Numbered from the stretch's first letter, positions 52,261 to 60,442 are shown. The stretch: DNA of 64,000 bases from Caldilineaceae bacterium (GCA_026645575.1 JAPKMW010000057.1:1-64000), one strand, 5' to 3'. Notes: a model not told the origin generated them from the letters alone. Made by a program: numbers and translations.

Positions 52261-55200
52261 CTAGGACAAGCCGTAGTCACTTGACAAGGCAGCCAGCAAC
52301 GCTTTCGCTTCCAACAAATCCGCGGTGTCACGCCCTTCGGTAAACCACTGATAAATGGCTGCCAATGGCTCGTAGGCCGCGGCGGGTTGCCCCTGGCGCA
52401 GGTGGAAACGGCTCAAACTGAGGGTAGCGCGCAGTTCGGTGGCTTTGGCTTGTTGGGCTTGGGCAAGGGCGATGGCTTGCTGAAAACAAGCTGCAATCTG
52501 TGCGCTGGTGGCAGCGGCCAAAGGGGCGTCGCCCTGTTGCAGCAGATAGAGTTCCCCCTGCAAGCGGTACAACTCCGCCTGCCATTGCGGCCAGTGGCGC
52601 AGCTTGTTTTTGTCGCTGACATCGAGCGCTTTCGCCAAGAGGGCTAAACCCTCGGCAGGGCGATTGGCCCGGTGATACGCTTCGGCCAGTTGGGCGAAAC
52701 AGTGCAACCCGCTCTCTTCCCCCACCGCCGTGCGATTGGCATCCAACCCATACAACATCAACCCAATGCCGGCTGCGGGATCACCGGCTTGCGCCAACGC
52801 CCAGCCCTGGAAGATCGCGCCCAGTTCCAGCCACGAAGTAAACCCATGCGTTTTTGAGAGCGCCAATGCTTCTTGCAGATAGCTTTGGGCCGCCGCTGGC
52901 TCGCGACAGAGCAGCCGCACCTCGGCGCCCAAGGTCAAGGCCATCGCCAGGCTGAAAGGGTGGGCGACCTGACGGGCCAAGTCAACCGCGGCCTGCGCCC
53001 GTTGCCGCGCCTGGTCGGGATAGCCGAGATACCAGAGCGCATAGGCGGCAAAGACACGACAACACATCCCTGGATCATGGCCGGCATGGGCTGCGGTCAG
53101 CGGGTGATGCAGCGCCGGTTGATACCAGGCAATGCCCTGTTCAGCATGGTGGCGCGCCTTGACAAAGTCGCCAGCGTATAAACTCATGGTCCACAAAACA
53201 TGAGCATAAGTGAGATGCACGGCCCCTTGTTGACTCTGCTGGGCCAACCGTTGCAATTGACCGGCGATGGCGTTGCAGTTGGCATAATCGGCGCGATCCG
53301 AGTAAAAACGCCACAAGTTGAAGAGCGCCAGCGCTTGCTGTTCCTGATCCGCCGCGCCTTCAGCCAGGGCCAGCACCCGCCGGAAGGTATGGCCGACGCT
53401 ATCCACCGCGCTGCCACGGGTGGCGATCAATGCATTGCCCAAACCCACCAACAACTCCAGCTCTTGGCGGTCGCCGGCCGGCGATGGCGGGGTTTGTACC
53501 AACAGCGTTAAGCCCTGTTCAAAGTGGACGATGGCATTTTCGTAAGCAGAAAGCTGCATGGCGCGCTTGCCAGCCAGCAGGAGGTAGGGCACGGTTTTGA
53601 CAGGCAGTTGCGCCTTTTCAAAGTGGTGGGCCAGTTGCACCGCCGTCGCCGCCAGCAATTCGGCATCTTCGGCATAAATTGTCTCAATCACCAGCCCGAT
53701 CGCTTCATGGAGATAGCTGCGCCGGCTCTCGTCCAACAAGTTGTAGAGATAGTTTTGGAAGAGGATGTGCTGAAATTTGTATTGGGAAAGGCGCTGGGTG
53801 CGCAACCGCCGGCTCCCAATGCTCTTGAGCAAGCGGTGGCGGGCGGCCAGCACATCGCTTAGGCGCTGAATCACCGGCTGCGGTTGCTCGCCGGCAACCA
53901 GGGCGACAATTTCCGCGGCAAACTCTTCGCCAATCACACTGGCGACCTTCAACGACTCCTGACAGTCAACGGGCAGGCGGCTGATGCGCTGTTCGATCAC
54001 CACTTCGACACGGGTCGGTAAGGCATCCCAGTTCAGGCTGGCGGTGCTGTGCCAGGCGCCCTGTCGATCTTGGACAAGCTGGCCGCGCTCTTGCATGGCG
54101 CGCAACAATTCCACCGTAAAGAGCGGATAGCCCTTGGTGCGCTGAAAGAGTTGTTCCCGAAAGCCGGCGTCAAGCTGGTTTGGCTCGGTATCCAGCAAGG
54201 CATCGACAAAGGCGCGCCCTTCGCTCAAGGCTTCCTGATCCAAATTGATTTCATGGGTACCAAAGCGCCGTTGCAATTCGTTACGCACCAGGAGCAGCGG
54301 ATGAGGTTCAGCGCTTTGGCCGTCGCGCCCACGCCAGCTATTCACTTCACTGGGGCGAAAGGCGCAGACAATCAGCAAGCGACTCCCGGTCAGCCGTTGG
54401 CCCAGGTGAAAGAGCAGGTTGAGCGAAGCCGTGTCAATCCATTGCAGATCATCGAGCAGCAGAAGCAACGGCTGTTGCAGCGCCAACGCTTCCAGCAGGG
54501 CGCGAATCTGTTCAAAGAGTTGTTTGGGTGCGGGGTAAGTCGTCCGCGCCTGTTGCTGGGCGATCAACTGGCGCAACTGGCTGGGCCAATCGGTGGCCGC
54601 TGTGGTCGGGGTGGCGGCGCCCCTTTGCAGCAGGAGATGGGCAGGGGCCAGCACATCGACAACATCGGGCGCATAGGCCACCAAGGCTTGCGCGATTTGG
54701 GGCACCAACGCCTTGTACAACAGGATACGGGTCGTACTCAGGCTCGCCCACGGGCCGTCACTCTCGCCCAGTAACATCAACATGGCATCGCGGAAGGGCA
54801 GGTAGGGGTCGCCGACACCGGTGAAAGCGTTACAACTGCCACCGGCCACCACCAATTGTGCGTGGCGCTGTTGGGCGCGCCGGGCAAATTCCTGGAGCAA
54901 CGTACTCTTGCCGCTCCCCGCTTCCCCGGCGACAAAGACGATCTGTGTCTTGCCGGCCACCGCTTGCGCCAACTGTGTCTCTAACTCCGCCAGTTCGGCG
55001 TCCCGCAGGACAAACGATTTCGCCACCGGCGCGCCGACCGGCAATGGCTCACCGCCGCCAAAGGTAGAGGGTGCGCCGGCGGGTGTCGCGGGCAAAGCGA
55101 CCGGCAACGGTGGCGGCGCACCCATGCCTCTGGCCGCCAACAGAAAAGCGGCTCGCTCTTTTTCAGCAATACCAAGATATGTCGCCAACAACTCACCCAT

Positions 55201-55347
55201 TTGCTGCGATGGCTTGCGGACATCTTGTTCAATTTTCTTGATGGTCACGGGCGCACAGTGCATCTGTGCGGCCAGTTGTTCCCTGGTTAAGCCAAGAACA
55301 GTACGCCGCTGTTTTACCCACTCGCCAAACGATAAAGGTGTATCCAT
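52261..55347 (-). CDS. HTH-AAA ATPase-TPR (STAND/LuxR-like) regulator
   Basis: A 1028-residue regulator. Residues 5-60 are an XRE helix-turn-helix (FGEWVKQRRTVLGLTREQLA, then CAPVTIKKIEQDVRKPS). A Pro/Ala-rich linker follows. The AAA_16-type ATPase starts near 110: FVLRDAELAELETQL, Walker A GEAGSGKST (141-149), Walker B LLLLLDDLQWIDTASLNLLF. The C-terminal half (about 590-1010) has helical repeats including AGKRAMQLSAYENAIVHFEQ, as in MalT/PknK-like signal ATPases. Start 55347 gives the proper HTH N-terminus; the upstream extension runs through operator-like repeats. Four GTATCC half-sites lie 100-160 bp upstream, suggesting autoregulation. Confidence 0.87.
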   Translation of the reverse strand: MDTPLSFGEWVKQRRTVLGLTREQLAAQMHCAPVTIKKIEQDVRKPSQQMGELLATYLGIAEKERAAFLLAARGMGAPPPLPVALPATPAGAPSTFGGGEPLPVGAPVAKSFVLRDAELAELETQLAQAVAGKTQIVFVAGEAGSGKSTLLQEFARRAQQRHAQLVVAGGSCNAFTGVGDPYLPFRDAMLMLLGESDGPWASLSTTRILLYKALVPQIAQALVAYAPDVVDVLAPAHLLLQRGAATPTTAATDWPSQLRQLIAQQQARTTYPAPKQLFEQIRALLEALALQQPLLLLLDDLQWIDTASLNLLFHLGQRLTGSRLLIVCAFRPSEVNSWRGRDGQSAEPHPLLLVRNELQRRFGTHEINLDQEALSEGRAFVDALLDTEPNQLDAGFREQLFQRTKGYPLFTVELLRAMQERGQLVQDRQGAWHSTASLNWDALPTRVEVVIEQRISRLPVDCQESLKVASVIGEEFAAEIVALVAGEQPQPVIQRLSDVLAARHRLLKSIGSRRLRTQRLSQYKFQHILFQNYLYNLLDESRRSYLHEAIGLVIETIYAEDAELLAATAVQLAHHFEKAQLPVKTVPYLLLAGKRAMQLSAYENAIVHFEQGLTLLVQTPPSPAGDRQELELLVGLGNALIATRGSAVDSVGHTFRRVLALAEGAADQEQQALALFNLWRFYSDRADYANCNAIAGQLQRLAQQSQQGAVHLTYAHVLWTMSLYAGDFVKARHHAEQGIAWYQPALHHPLTAAHAGHDPGMCCRVFAAYALWYLGYPDQARQRAQAAVDLARQVAHPFSLAMALTLGAEVRLLCREPAAAQSYLQEALALSKTHGFTSWLELGAIFQGWALAQAGDPAAGIGLMLYGLDANRTAVGEESGLHCFAQLAEAYHRANRPAEGLALLAKALDVSDKNKLRHWPQWQAELYRLQGELYLLQQGDAPLAAATSAQIAACFQQAIALAQAQQAKATELRATLSLSRFHLRQGQPAAAYEPLAAIYQWFTEGRDTADLLEAKALLAALSSDYGLS

Positions 55348-55443
55348 AGTTGATGTTGCGTGAACCGTGATTCGTGTTGCGTAGGCTGTAGTAAAGACTT
55401 TAGTCTTCCCCCATCCCACAGAGGGGCTTGCCTGGAGGGGTTG

Positions 55444-55508
55444 GGATACGTTTTTGTATCCGTGATTTTGGTCAATTGTATCCCCTAATTGGGCCATAAG
55501 GGATACAA
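55444..55508. promoter_or_regulatory. Four GTATCC/GGATAC half-sites upstream of regulator
   Basis: GGATAC-6-GTATCC (55444-55461) forms one dyad. TTGTATCCC (55476-55484) and GGGATACAA (55500-55508) form a wider one. They lie upstream of the minus-strand HTH regulator, where its promoter is expected. Confidence 0.6.
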
Positions 55509-55645
55509 AAACGCGATTTTTTTTGCTTTAATATATGTATGAGCAGCACAGAAAGTAACTGATTACTCCTGGCGAAAGTGTACCTTTCTGGCGCTCGTTG
55601 GTATAGAACCAGCCAACGAACAACCCAACCCTCTAGAAATAACTT

Positions 55646-55708
55646 CTGCTCATTGCGAGTCCGTGACTCGCAACCCACTAGGGCGAGTCACGGACTCGCA
55701 ATGAGCAG
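55646..55708. repeat. GTCCGTGAC palindromic element, GCGAGT type, 26-bp stem
   Basis: 55646-55671 pairs exactly with 55683-55708. Arm GCGAGT-CCGTG-ACTCGC, outer triplet CTC-ATT-GC matched by GC-AAT-GAG. Confidence 0.95.
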
Positions 55709-55756
55709 GTCAGAAAGTCGTTTTTAGAGACTCAACAATCAACAAAAGGAGATACC

Positions 55757-56245
55757 ATGAGTACCGAACCTCTACATCCGCAAAGCGTTGCGCATCAGTT
55801 TCAGGACTTTAACAGACGGCTCATTGCCTTTGTCCAACAATGTCCCGCCGACCAGTGGCGTCAGGTGACAAAAGCCGAAGGGTGGCCGGTGGGGGTGACA
55901 GCCCATCATGTCGGCGCCATTCATTACCCGGTGCTGGCTTGGGTGCAGATGATGGTTGAAGGCACGCCCACGCCCGCCATCACCATGGCCGATGTTGATG
56001 AGATGAACCGGCAACATGTCCAAGCCCAGGCCGCTTGCACTCCCACCGAGGTAGTGCAACTCTTGCAGCAGGAAGGTGACAAGGTCCTCGCCTATCTACG
56101 GACGCTTCCTGAAACCGCGCTCCATCGGGAAGCCTACCTCAAAATCTTTGACACCACCATGAGCGCCGGTCAACTTTTTCAAGCCGTCCTCATCAATTCG
56201 GCGGAGGAACATTTGACCAGTCTCCAGGCGACGGTGCAAGGCTGA
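55757..56245 (+). CDS. DinB family protein
   Basis: A 162-residue four-helix protein of the DinB/YfiT-like metal-dependent fold. The first helix HQFQDFNRRLIAFVQQCPAD, then WPVGVTAHHVGAIHYPVLAW (His of the metal triad) and the last helix LINSAEEHLTSLQATV (His) fit the DinB_2 pattern with three metal His. Members include thiol transferases such as bacillithiol- or mycothiol-dependent enzymes, but most are uncharacterised. AAAGGAGAT upstream of the ATG is a strong ribosome binding site. It is the first of a run of small genes whose products are single-domain enzymes. Confidence 0.85.
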   Translation: MSTEPLHPQSVAHQFQDFNRRLIAFVQQCPADQWRQVTKAEGWPVGVTAHHVGAIHYPVLAWVQMMVEGTPTPAITMADVDEMNRQHVQAQAACTPTEVVQLLQQEGDKVLAYLRTLPETALHREAYLKIFDTTMSAGQLFQAVLINSAEEHLTSLQATVQG

Positions 56246-56323
56246 ATCATAGCAAAGTAGCACCATTCGTTTTCTCTACGTGCAGTCGACACAACACAGC
56301 CATCGTTGCAACCAACCAATGCC

Positions 56324-56369
56324 AGACGACACGACGAGACACGACGACACGACAACGCAACGACACGAC
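56324..56369. repeat. ACGAC/ACACGAC low-complexity tandem repeat
   Basis: Runs of GACGACACGAC and ACGACACGAC words between the DinB and monooxygenase-like genes. It is unpaired, so it differs from the tandem-word hairpins. Confidence 0.8.
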
Positions 56370-56411
56370 TATTGACATTCATGACCAATCACAAATGGAA
56401 GGAACCCAATC

Positions 56412-56729
56412 ATGCACATTCAAATCGTCAACTTTAACCTAAAAGGCGCCAGCGAAGCCGACTATCGCGCCCTCTGTGATCAACTGGCCCCCGCCTTTGC
56501 CGCCATGCCCGGTCTCATCGCCAAAGTCTGGCTGGCTGACGCCGCCAGCAATACCTATGGCGGCGTCTACACTTGGGAAAACAAGGCTGCGATGGAAGCG
56601 TACCTGCGTTCCGAAATGTTTCACAACGTCGCCAACCACCCGAATCTGACCAATATCACCTCCAAGGATTTCGGTATCCTCGAAGGACCAACCGGGGTGA
56701 CGCATGGGCTGGCAATAACAGTGGCGTAA
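56412..56729 (+). CDS. YdhR-like antibiotic-biosynthesis monooxygenase-fold protein
   Basis: A 105-residue ferredoxin-like dimeric alpha-beta barrel. The pattern MHIQIVNFNLKGASEADYRA, AFAAMPGLIAKVWLADAASN and TYGGVYTWENKAAMEAYLRS is that of the YdhR group (F-l.g......l.pgli.K.wl.d...n..gGvY.f). These are possible small-molecule monooxygenases or stress-related binding proteins. AAGGAA upstream supports the start. Confidence 0.82.
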   Translation: MHIQIVNFNLKGASEADYRALCDQLAPAFAAMPGLIAKVWLADAASNTYGGVYTWENKAAMEAYLRSEMFHNVANHPNLTNITSKDFGILEGPTGVTHGLAITVA

Positions 56730-56747
56730 GGGTCCGTCAAAGAAGCG

Positions 56748-56816
56748 CCACTCTGTGTGCCTGAAAGGCAACCGGTGACTTGCCCAAGCCGGTTACCCTT
56801 CAGGCACACAGAGTGG
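56748..56816. repeat. 18-bp hairpin with GCCCAAGCCGGTT loop
   Basis: CCACTCTGTGTGCCTGAA (56748-56765) pairs exactly with 56799-56816. The interior CTTGCCCAAGCCGGTT is one change from the loop of the element at 26148-26216, linking this hairpin to the GTCCGTGAC family. Confidence 0.9.
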
Positions 56817-56925
56817 TGGCTCAATTGATATTTTACAAACCTTACGCAGCACAAGCCAGTACAAGCCCTGACGATACATCAGTATACAAAATCATGCTGC
56901 ATTTTTCAAGGGGTTTGCCTGTCAA

Positions 56926-56958
56926 TGAGAGTGTAATGAGAGTATGTTGAGAGTATGT
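56926..56958. repeat. 11-bp tandem repeats TGAGAGTATGT
   Basis: TGAGAGTGTAA, TGAGAGTATGT, TGAGAGTATGT in direct order, followed by a partial TGAGAG. Same period as the unrelated repeat at 25151. Confidence 0.88.
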
Positions 56959-57113
56959 TGAGAGGTCAACCGGTGGGCCGTGGTATATAGTAACGGCATT
57001 ATCTACTAAAAAGAATGTAAATCATTCGCTCAATCCACGCTCTGAATCCGTTGGCAGCACCCGCGGCGGAACATACGTAAATAAAATTGGGCGCAAGCAG
57101 AAGGAGCAAACCA

Positions 57114-57515
57114 ATGACAATCGATGAAATTAAAGCGCTGTTATACCGTCTAAATGATGACATAATGAATGACGGCAAACTGGAACTGATTGAAGAGCTT
57201 TTTGCTACCAACTACGCCATGCGTTATGGGCCGCAACGGGAACAGGCGAATTATGGGCATGAAGCGGTCAGAGAGATGTATCACTTTCTTCACACCGAAT
57301 ATACCGATTTCAAGGTTTCGATCAATGCCCTGATAGCCGAAGGCGAATTGGCGGCAGCGAATTGGACGTGTGTCGGCATTTATCAAGGAGAGCCAACCGA
57401 AACGGTCAAGTCGGGGCAGAAAGTGACCTGGTCCGGCACCTCCTGGTTCCGCGTGCGCAATGGCAAAATTCTGGAGCGCTGGGCCTATAGCGATGATTTG
57501 ACGCCGGTTGAGTAG
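57114..57515 (+). CDS. SnoaL-like / ester cyclase family protein
   Basis: A 133-residue NTF2-fold protein. LIEELFATNYAMRYG, then GHEAVREMYHFLHTEYTDFK and VSINALIAEGELAAANWTCV, GTSWFRVRNGKILERWAYSD are the standard steps of SnoaL-like proteins, which include polyketide cyclases and many small enzymes of unknown role. Start 57114 has AAGGAGCAAACC upstream. The next gene starts eight bases after its stop, so they form an operon. Confidence 0.88.
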   Translation: MTIDEIKALLYRLNDDIMNDGKLELIEELFATNYAMRYGPQREQANYGHEAVREMYHFLHTEYTDFKVSINALIAEGELAAANWTCVGIYQGEPTETVKSGQKVTWSGTSWFRVRNGKILERWAYSDDLTPVE

Positions 57516-57523
57516 GAGGAAAG

Positions 57524-57874
57524 ATGGCAAAAGTTATCAGTGTGCAACATCTGGTCTTGCGGCCCGGCGTTCAACCGGCAGCTTTCGAGGAGTTTCTCGT
57601 CCGCGCCGTATCAGGGGTTGCCCCGTGGCCAGGCATGAAAAGTTATGTTGCCAAAGGCGACCGCGGCGACCTGGTCGGACAGTATGCCTTGATCTTTGAA
57701 TTTGACGATGTCGCCACCCGCAATCGCTACTTTCCTCAACCGGATGTCCTTGGCCCCGAAGCCCAGCAACATCTGGAAAAATGGTTGCCCTTTGTCAGCG
57801 AGTGGCAACAGTACGCCACTTGGGCCGGTTCACCCAGCGTCTTTACTGATTACATGGTGTTAGGTGAGTTTTAA
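57524..57874 (+). CDS. Small dimeric alpha-beta barrel-like protein
   Basis: A 116-residue protein. The pattern KVISVQHLVLRPGVQPAAFE, GMKSYVAKGDRGDLVGQYAL and IFEFDDVATRNRYFPQ looks like a NIPSNAP/antibiotic-monooxygenase ferredoxin fold. It follows the SnoaL-like gene by eight bases and has GGAGGAAAG before its ATG. Its TAA stop is followed in the same frame by a fragment of a VOC protein, see next entry. Confidence 0.65.
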   Translation: MAKVISVQHLVLRPGVQPAAFEEFLVRAVSGVAPWPGMKSYVAKGDRGDLVGQYALIFEFDDVATRNRYFPQPDVLGPEAQQHLEKWLPFVSEWQQYATWAGSPSVFTDYMVLGEF

Positions 57875-58132
57875 GCCGGCATCCCCTACATCTCGCTCAT
57901 GCGCGACGGCGAGACGGTGGTCAACATCTTCCAAAAGGGGCCGAACAACCCGTTGTCCGACAGTCTGGCGACCATCAAAGTCGATTCCGTGCCGGCCTTT
58001 GAGGAGAAGATCAAGGCTGTGGGCGGCAGTGTCCTGCTCTCGTCGGGGACTTGCCCCTGCACCGACGCCGCCTTCTCGGTCTGTGTCGATCCGAGCGGGA
58101 ATCAGTTTATGATCAAGGAACCGCGGGCGTAA
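57875..58132 (+). pseudogene. VOC-family (glyoxalase-like) C-terminal fragment
   Basis: About 85 residues in frame right after the TAA at 57872-57874. AGIPYISLMRDGETVVNIFQ, VDSVPAFEEKIKAVGGSVLL and VCVDPSGNQFMIKEPRA are the second half of a VOC domain (..vdDvda...ki.a.GG.v......D.eGN.f.l). The first half, about 40-50 residues, is missing, and the region before is the unrelated barrel gene. An ATG at 57899 could start a 77-residue product, but it would lack half a metal-binding fold. It looks like a deletion or recombination joint. Confidence 0.65.
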
Positions 58133-58177
58133 AGGTAGTGTAGTTATATAGAAAGCCAGTTCAGTTACAGTAAATTA

Positions 58178-58214
58178 GCCAAAGATGCGCACCCTTTTGA
58201 TGCGCATCTTTGGC
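58178..58214. terminator. 14-bp hairpin, possible transcript end
   Basis: GCCAAAGATGCGCA (58178-58191) pairs exactly with 58201-58214. No T-run follows, so termination is uncertain. It is 46 bp after the VOC fragment. Confidence 0.5.
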
Positions 58215-58421
58215 ATTGCTACATCTATTTCACCCCAGAGAGGCGCTGCTTATCACCCTACAATATAGCCATACAGTTTCAAGTCAAGCTATACCCCAGC
58301 AAAGTATCATAAGCAGGTAGATGGACGGCCTTCGTTTCCTCCTCACTATGTTCGCGTAATATCTCCCTTTGCCAGGCACAATGCGCCACAACAGGAGCGC
58401 CTAAAAATAAGTTCCCGATTT

Positions 58422-58452
58422 GCTCACCGCGAGTCACTGACTCGCGGCGAGC
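58422..58452. repeat. Collapsed palindromic element
   Basis: GCTCACCGCGAGTCA (58422-58436) pairs with TGACTCGCGGCGAGC (58438-58452) with one mismatch. It looks like a copy that lost the CCGTG loop and mirror arms. Confidence 0.75.
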
Positions 58453-58695
58453 GAAGTTTGTTTTAGACACTCACTTCGTTAGGTAAGCGCAACTCCCAAC
58501 CGAAAAGTACGTACTGATTGGTAGTAAACACGCGCCGGGTGACATGCGCCAAGGGGCAATCAGGGGCTTGGAGTTCCGCCTTGGGCAGTGATTCACTGGC
58601 CCCCTGCTCCCATTGGGCGAATTGCTCACGGCGAAGCCATCTGCGCAAAATCTGACAATATTCTGTTAAGTTTCTAAAGCATAAGGGGTGATACC

Positions 58696-59412
58696 ATGCA
58701 AGAAAACAAAGACACACGCAATGCGGCACTGTGGGGCCTCTTGTTGATCGTGGCGGGCATCTTTTTCCTGTTGCAAAATCTGGGCTGGTTTGGCGGTTTA
58801 ACTGATCTGATCTGGACAGGGCTGTTTAGCGTCGGTGGGCTGGTCTTTCTCTATCTCTTCTTAACCCACCGGGAAGAGCAGTGGTGGGCCGCCATTCCGG
58901 GCTTTACCCTGTTGGGGTTGGCCGCCGTCACCTTTTTAGACAACTTTGGGCCGCGCTTTATCGAACCCTTGACCGGCTCGGTCTTTCTCGGCTCGATTGG
59001 GGTCGGCTTTGTCATGGTCTATCTCGCCAACCCGCGCATGTGGTGGGCGATTATCCCCGGCGGTGTGATGACCACGCTGGCCGTTGTAGCTGGGATCGAT
59101 GAAGTGGGTGTGCGCGGCTTTGATTCGGGGGGCGTCTTCTTCCTGGGATTGGGGTTGACTTTCCTGGTCTTGGCTTTGCTCGCACCGCGTTCGGGGGAAC
59201 GGCTCACTTGGGCCTTTATCCCGGCAACTGTGCTAATCATCATGGGGATTTTGGTCGGCGTCGATTCAGCGGAATTGATCAACACGTTGTGGCCCTTTGC
59301 TTTAATTGTGGCGGGCGGCTACTGGATCTGGCGCAGCATGGTTCGTAAAGATGACACGCCGTTAGCAACAGATCCGCGACCCAGGGTTCCTGAAGAGCGG
59401 AGGGAGGAATAG
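58696..59412 (+). CDS. Multi-helix membrane protein (DUF5668/LiaI-like)
   Basis: A 238-residue protein with about seven membrane helices, including LWGLLLIVAGIFFLLQNLGW at the start, IPGFTLLGLAAVTFLDNFGP and LWPFALIVAGGYWIWRSMVR at the end. The repeated WxxxLIxxGxxxL pattern is that of LiaI/LiaF-type and DUF5668 envelope-stress membrane proteins. A charged tail follows. The LiaF-like gene starts four bases after its stop, so the two are an operon, probably linked to membrane-stress sensing. Confidence 0.75.
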   Translation: MQENKDTRNAALWGLLLIVAGIFFLLQNLGWFGGLTDLIWTGLFSVGGLVFLYLFLTHREEQWWAAIPGFTLLGLAAVTFLDNFGPRFIEPLTGSVFLGSIGVGFVMVYLANPRMWWAIIPGGVMTTLAVVAGIDEVGVRGFDSGGVFFLGLGLTFLVLALLAPRSGERLTWAFIPATVLIIMGILVGVDSAELINTLWPFALIVAGGYWIWRSMVRKDDTPLATDPRPRVPEERREE

Positions 59413-59415
59413 AAA

Positions 59416-60339
59416 ATGGTAACGACAACTGAAAAAAGTCGCGGTAGCCTCTTTGGCCCCATTGTCCTGGTGGGGTTAGGAGTGCTACTCTTGTTGAGCA
59501 ACTTTGGCATTCTTACTTTCAACCTGTGGGAATTGCTCTTTCGCTTTTGGCCGCTCTTTCTGGTGGCGGCGGGGCTGGATCTGCTGCTGGGCCGGCGTAC
59601 CAACGGCGGTGCGCTGGCTGCTCTGCTGATCATTGTCAGCCTGGTCATCGGCGGGATGTGGCTGGGCTATGTCCAGAGCAACGCCTTTGAGTCGGTTGGC
59701 GGCCAGACCATTCGACAAAATTTGGAAGGGGCGCAACGGGCGCGGATCAACATTGATTCCAGTGTAAGCCAGATGCAGATCGCCGCTGGTGTACCAGTCG
59801 GTCAGTTGGTTGAAGGGGAGATTGCCCTACACAACAATGAAGAATTGCGGACTGATTTTCGCGTTGACGGCGGCGTTGCCACCTATGCGTTAAAAAGTGA
59901 TAGCCAGAGCTTTATTCTGCCCAGCTTTGGCCGGCGGGAAGATGGGCTGTGGAACCTGCGCTTGAATGGCGAAACACCCATTGACCTCTCGATCTCCACC
60001 GGCGTTGGTTCGGCTGATCTCAACTTAGCGCAATTGACCCTGACCGGGCTGGAGGTCAGCACCGGGGTTGGCGAAGTGAAGATCACCTTGCCCGCGCGTG
60101 GCAATTTTGAAGCGGCAATTGAAGGTGGGGTGGGCAAGATCCTGGTGTTGGTGCCTGATACGTTGGCTGCGCACATTACGGCGGACGCCGGCATCGGCAG
60201 TGTTACGGTTGATGGCAATTACATCCGCCGCGCTGGTGAATACTTCTCCCCCGATTTTGAAAGCGCCGCCCAGCGCGTCACCCTGGTCATCGGCGGCGGC
60301 GTCGGGCCGGTTACAGTGCAGCAGGTGAGTAAGCAATAA
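59416..60339 (+). CDS. LiaF-like cell-wall-active antibiotic response protein
   Basis: A 307-residue protein. The N-terminal 80 residues hold two or three helices (LFGPIVLVGLGVLLLLSNFG, LLFRFWPLFLVAAGLDLLLG and ALLIIVSLVIGGMWLGY). The rest is a beta-helix-like repeat, DSSVSQMQIAAGVPVGQL and GVGEVKITLPARGNFEAAIE, typical of the toast-rack DUF2154/LiaF C-terminus. LiaF proteins restrain LiaRS-type two-component systems that answer to cell-envelope damage; no such system is seen in this window. It is convergent with the subtilase gene. Confidence 0.85.
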   Translation: MVTTTEKSRGSLFGPIVLVGLGVLLLLSNFGILTFNLWELLFRFWPLFLVAAGLDLLLGRRTNGGALAALLIIVSLVIGGMWLGYVQSNAFESVGGQTIRQNLEGAQRARINIDSSVSQMQIAAGVPVGQLVEGEIALHNNEELRTDFRVDGGVATYALKSDSQSFILPSFGRREDGLWNLRLNGETPIDLSISTGVGSADLNLAQLTLTGLEVSTGVGEVKITLPARGNFEAAIEGGVGKILVLVPDTLAAHITADAGIGSVTVDGNYIRRAGEYFSPDFESAAQRVTLVIGGGVGPVTVQQVSKQ

Positions 60340-60426
60340 TCAGTAGTCCGCAGTCCAGAGTCCAGAGTCCCAAGTCAGGCTTGACAGGGTTGCGGACTAC
60401 TGATAATCAGTAGTCCGCAACCCTGT
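60338..60426. repeat. AGTAGTCCGCA repeats forming a 21-bp hairpin
   Basis: ACAGGGTTGCGGACTACTGA (60384 on) pairs with 60406-60426 over 21 bp with one base between. A third copy of ATCAGTAGTCCGCA lies at 60339-60352 in the same direction as the right arm. The words GTCCAGA and GCGGACTACTGA recur at 36925-36958. Confidence 0.88.
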
Positions 60427-60442
60427 CTCTCTATCTCTTCTT

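Larger units (their letters stand above)
56730..57113. other. Intergenic with hairpin and 11-bp tandem repeats
   Basis: Gap of 384 bp with a perfect 18-bp hairpin (56748-56816) and tandem repeats (56926-56958). No gene seen. Confidence 0.55.
58133..58695. other. Intergenic with two hairpins
   Basis: A 563-bp gap. It has a 14-bp hairpin (58178-58214) and a small palindromic element (58422-58452). A minus-strand frame at 58463-58729 overlaps the next gene's start and shows no family features. Nothing else stands out. Confidence 0.5.

Noticed and set aside
57872..57874. TAA between barrel gene and VOC fragment considered as recoded stop
   Set aside because: No recoding signal is seen, and the VOC part lacks its N-terminal half, so read-through would not give a complete domain.
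58463..58729. Minus-strand frame before the LiaI-like gene
   Set aside because: It overlaps the start of a well-supported gene; Cys/Trp-rich start looks random. A remnant gene cannot be excluded, but nothing supports one.
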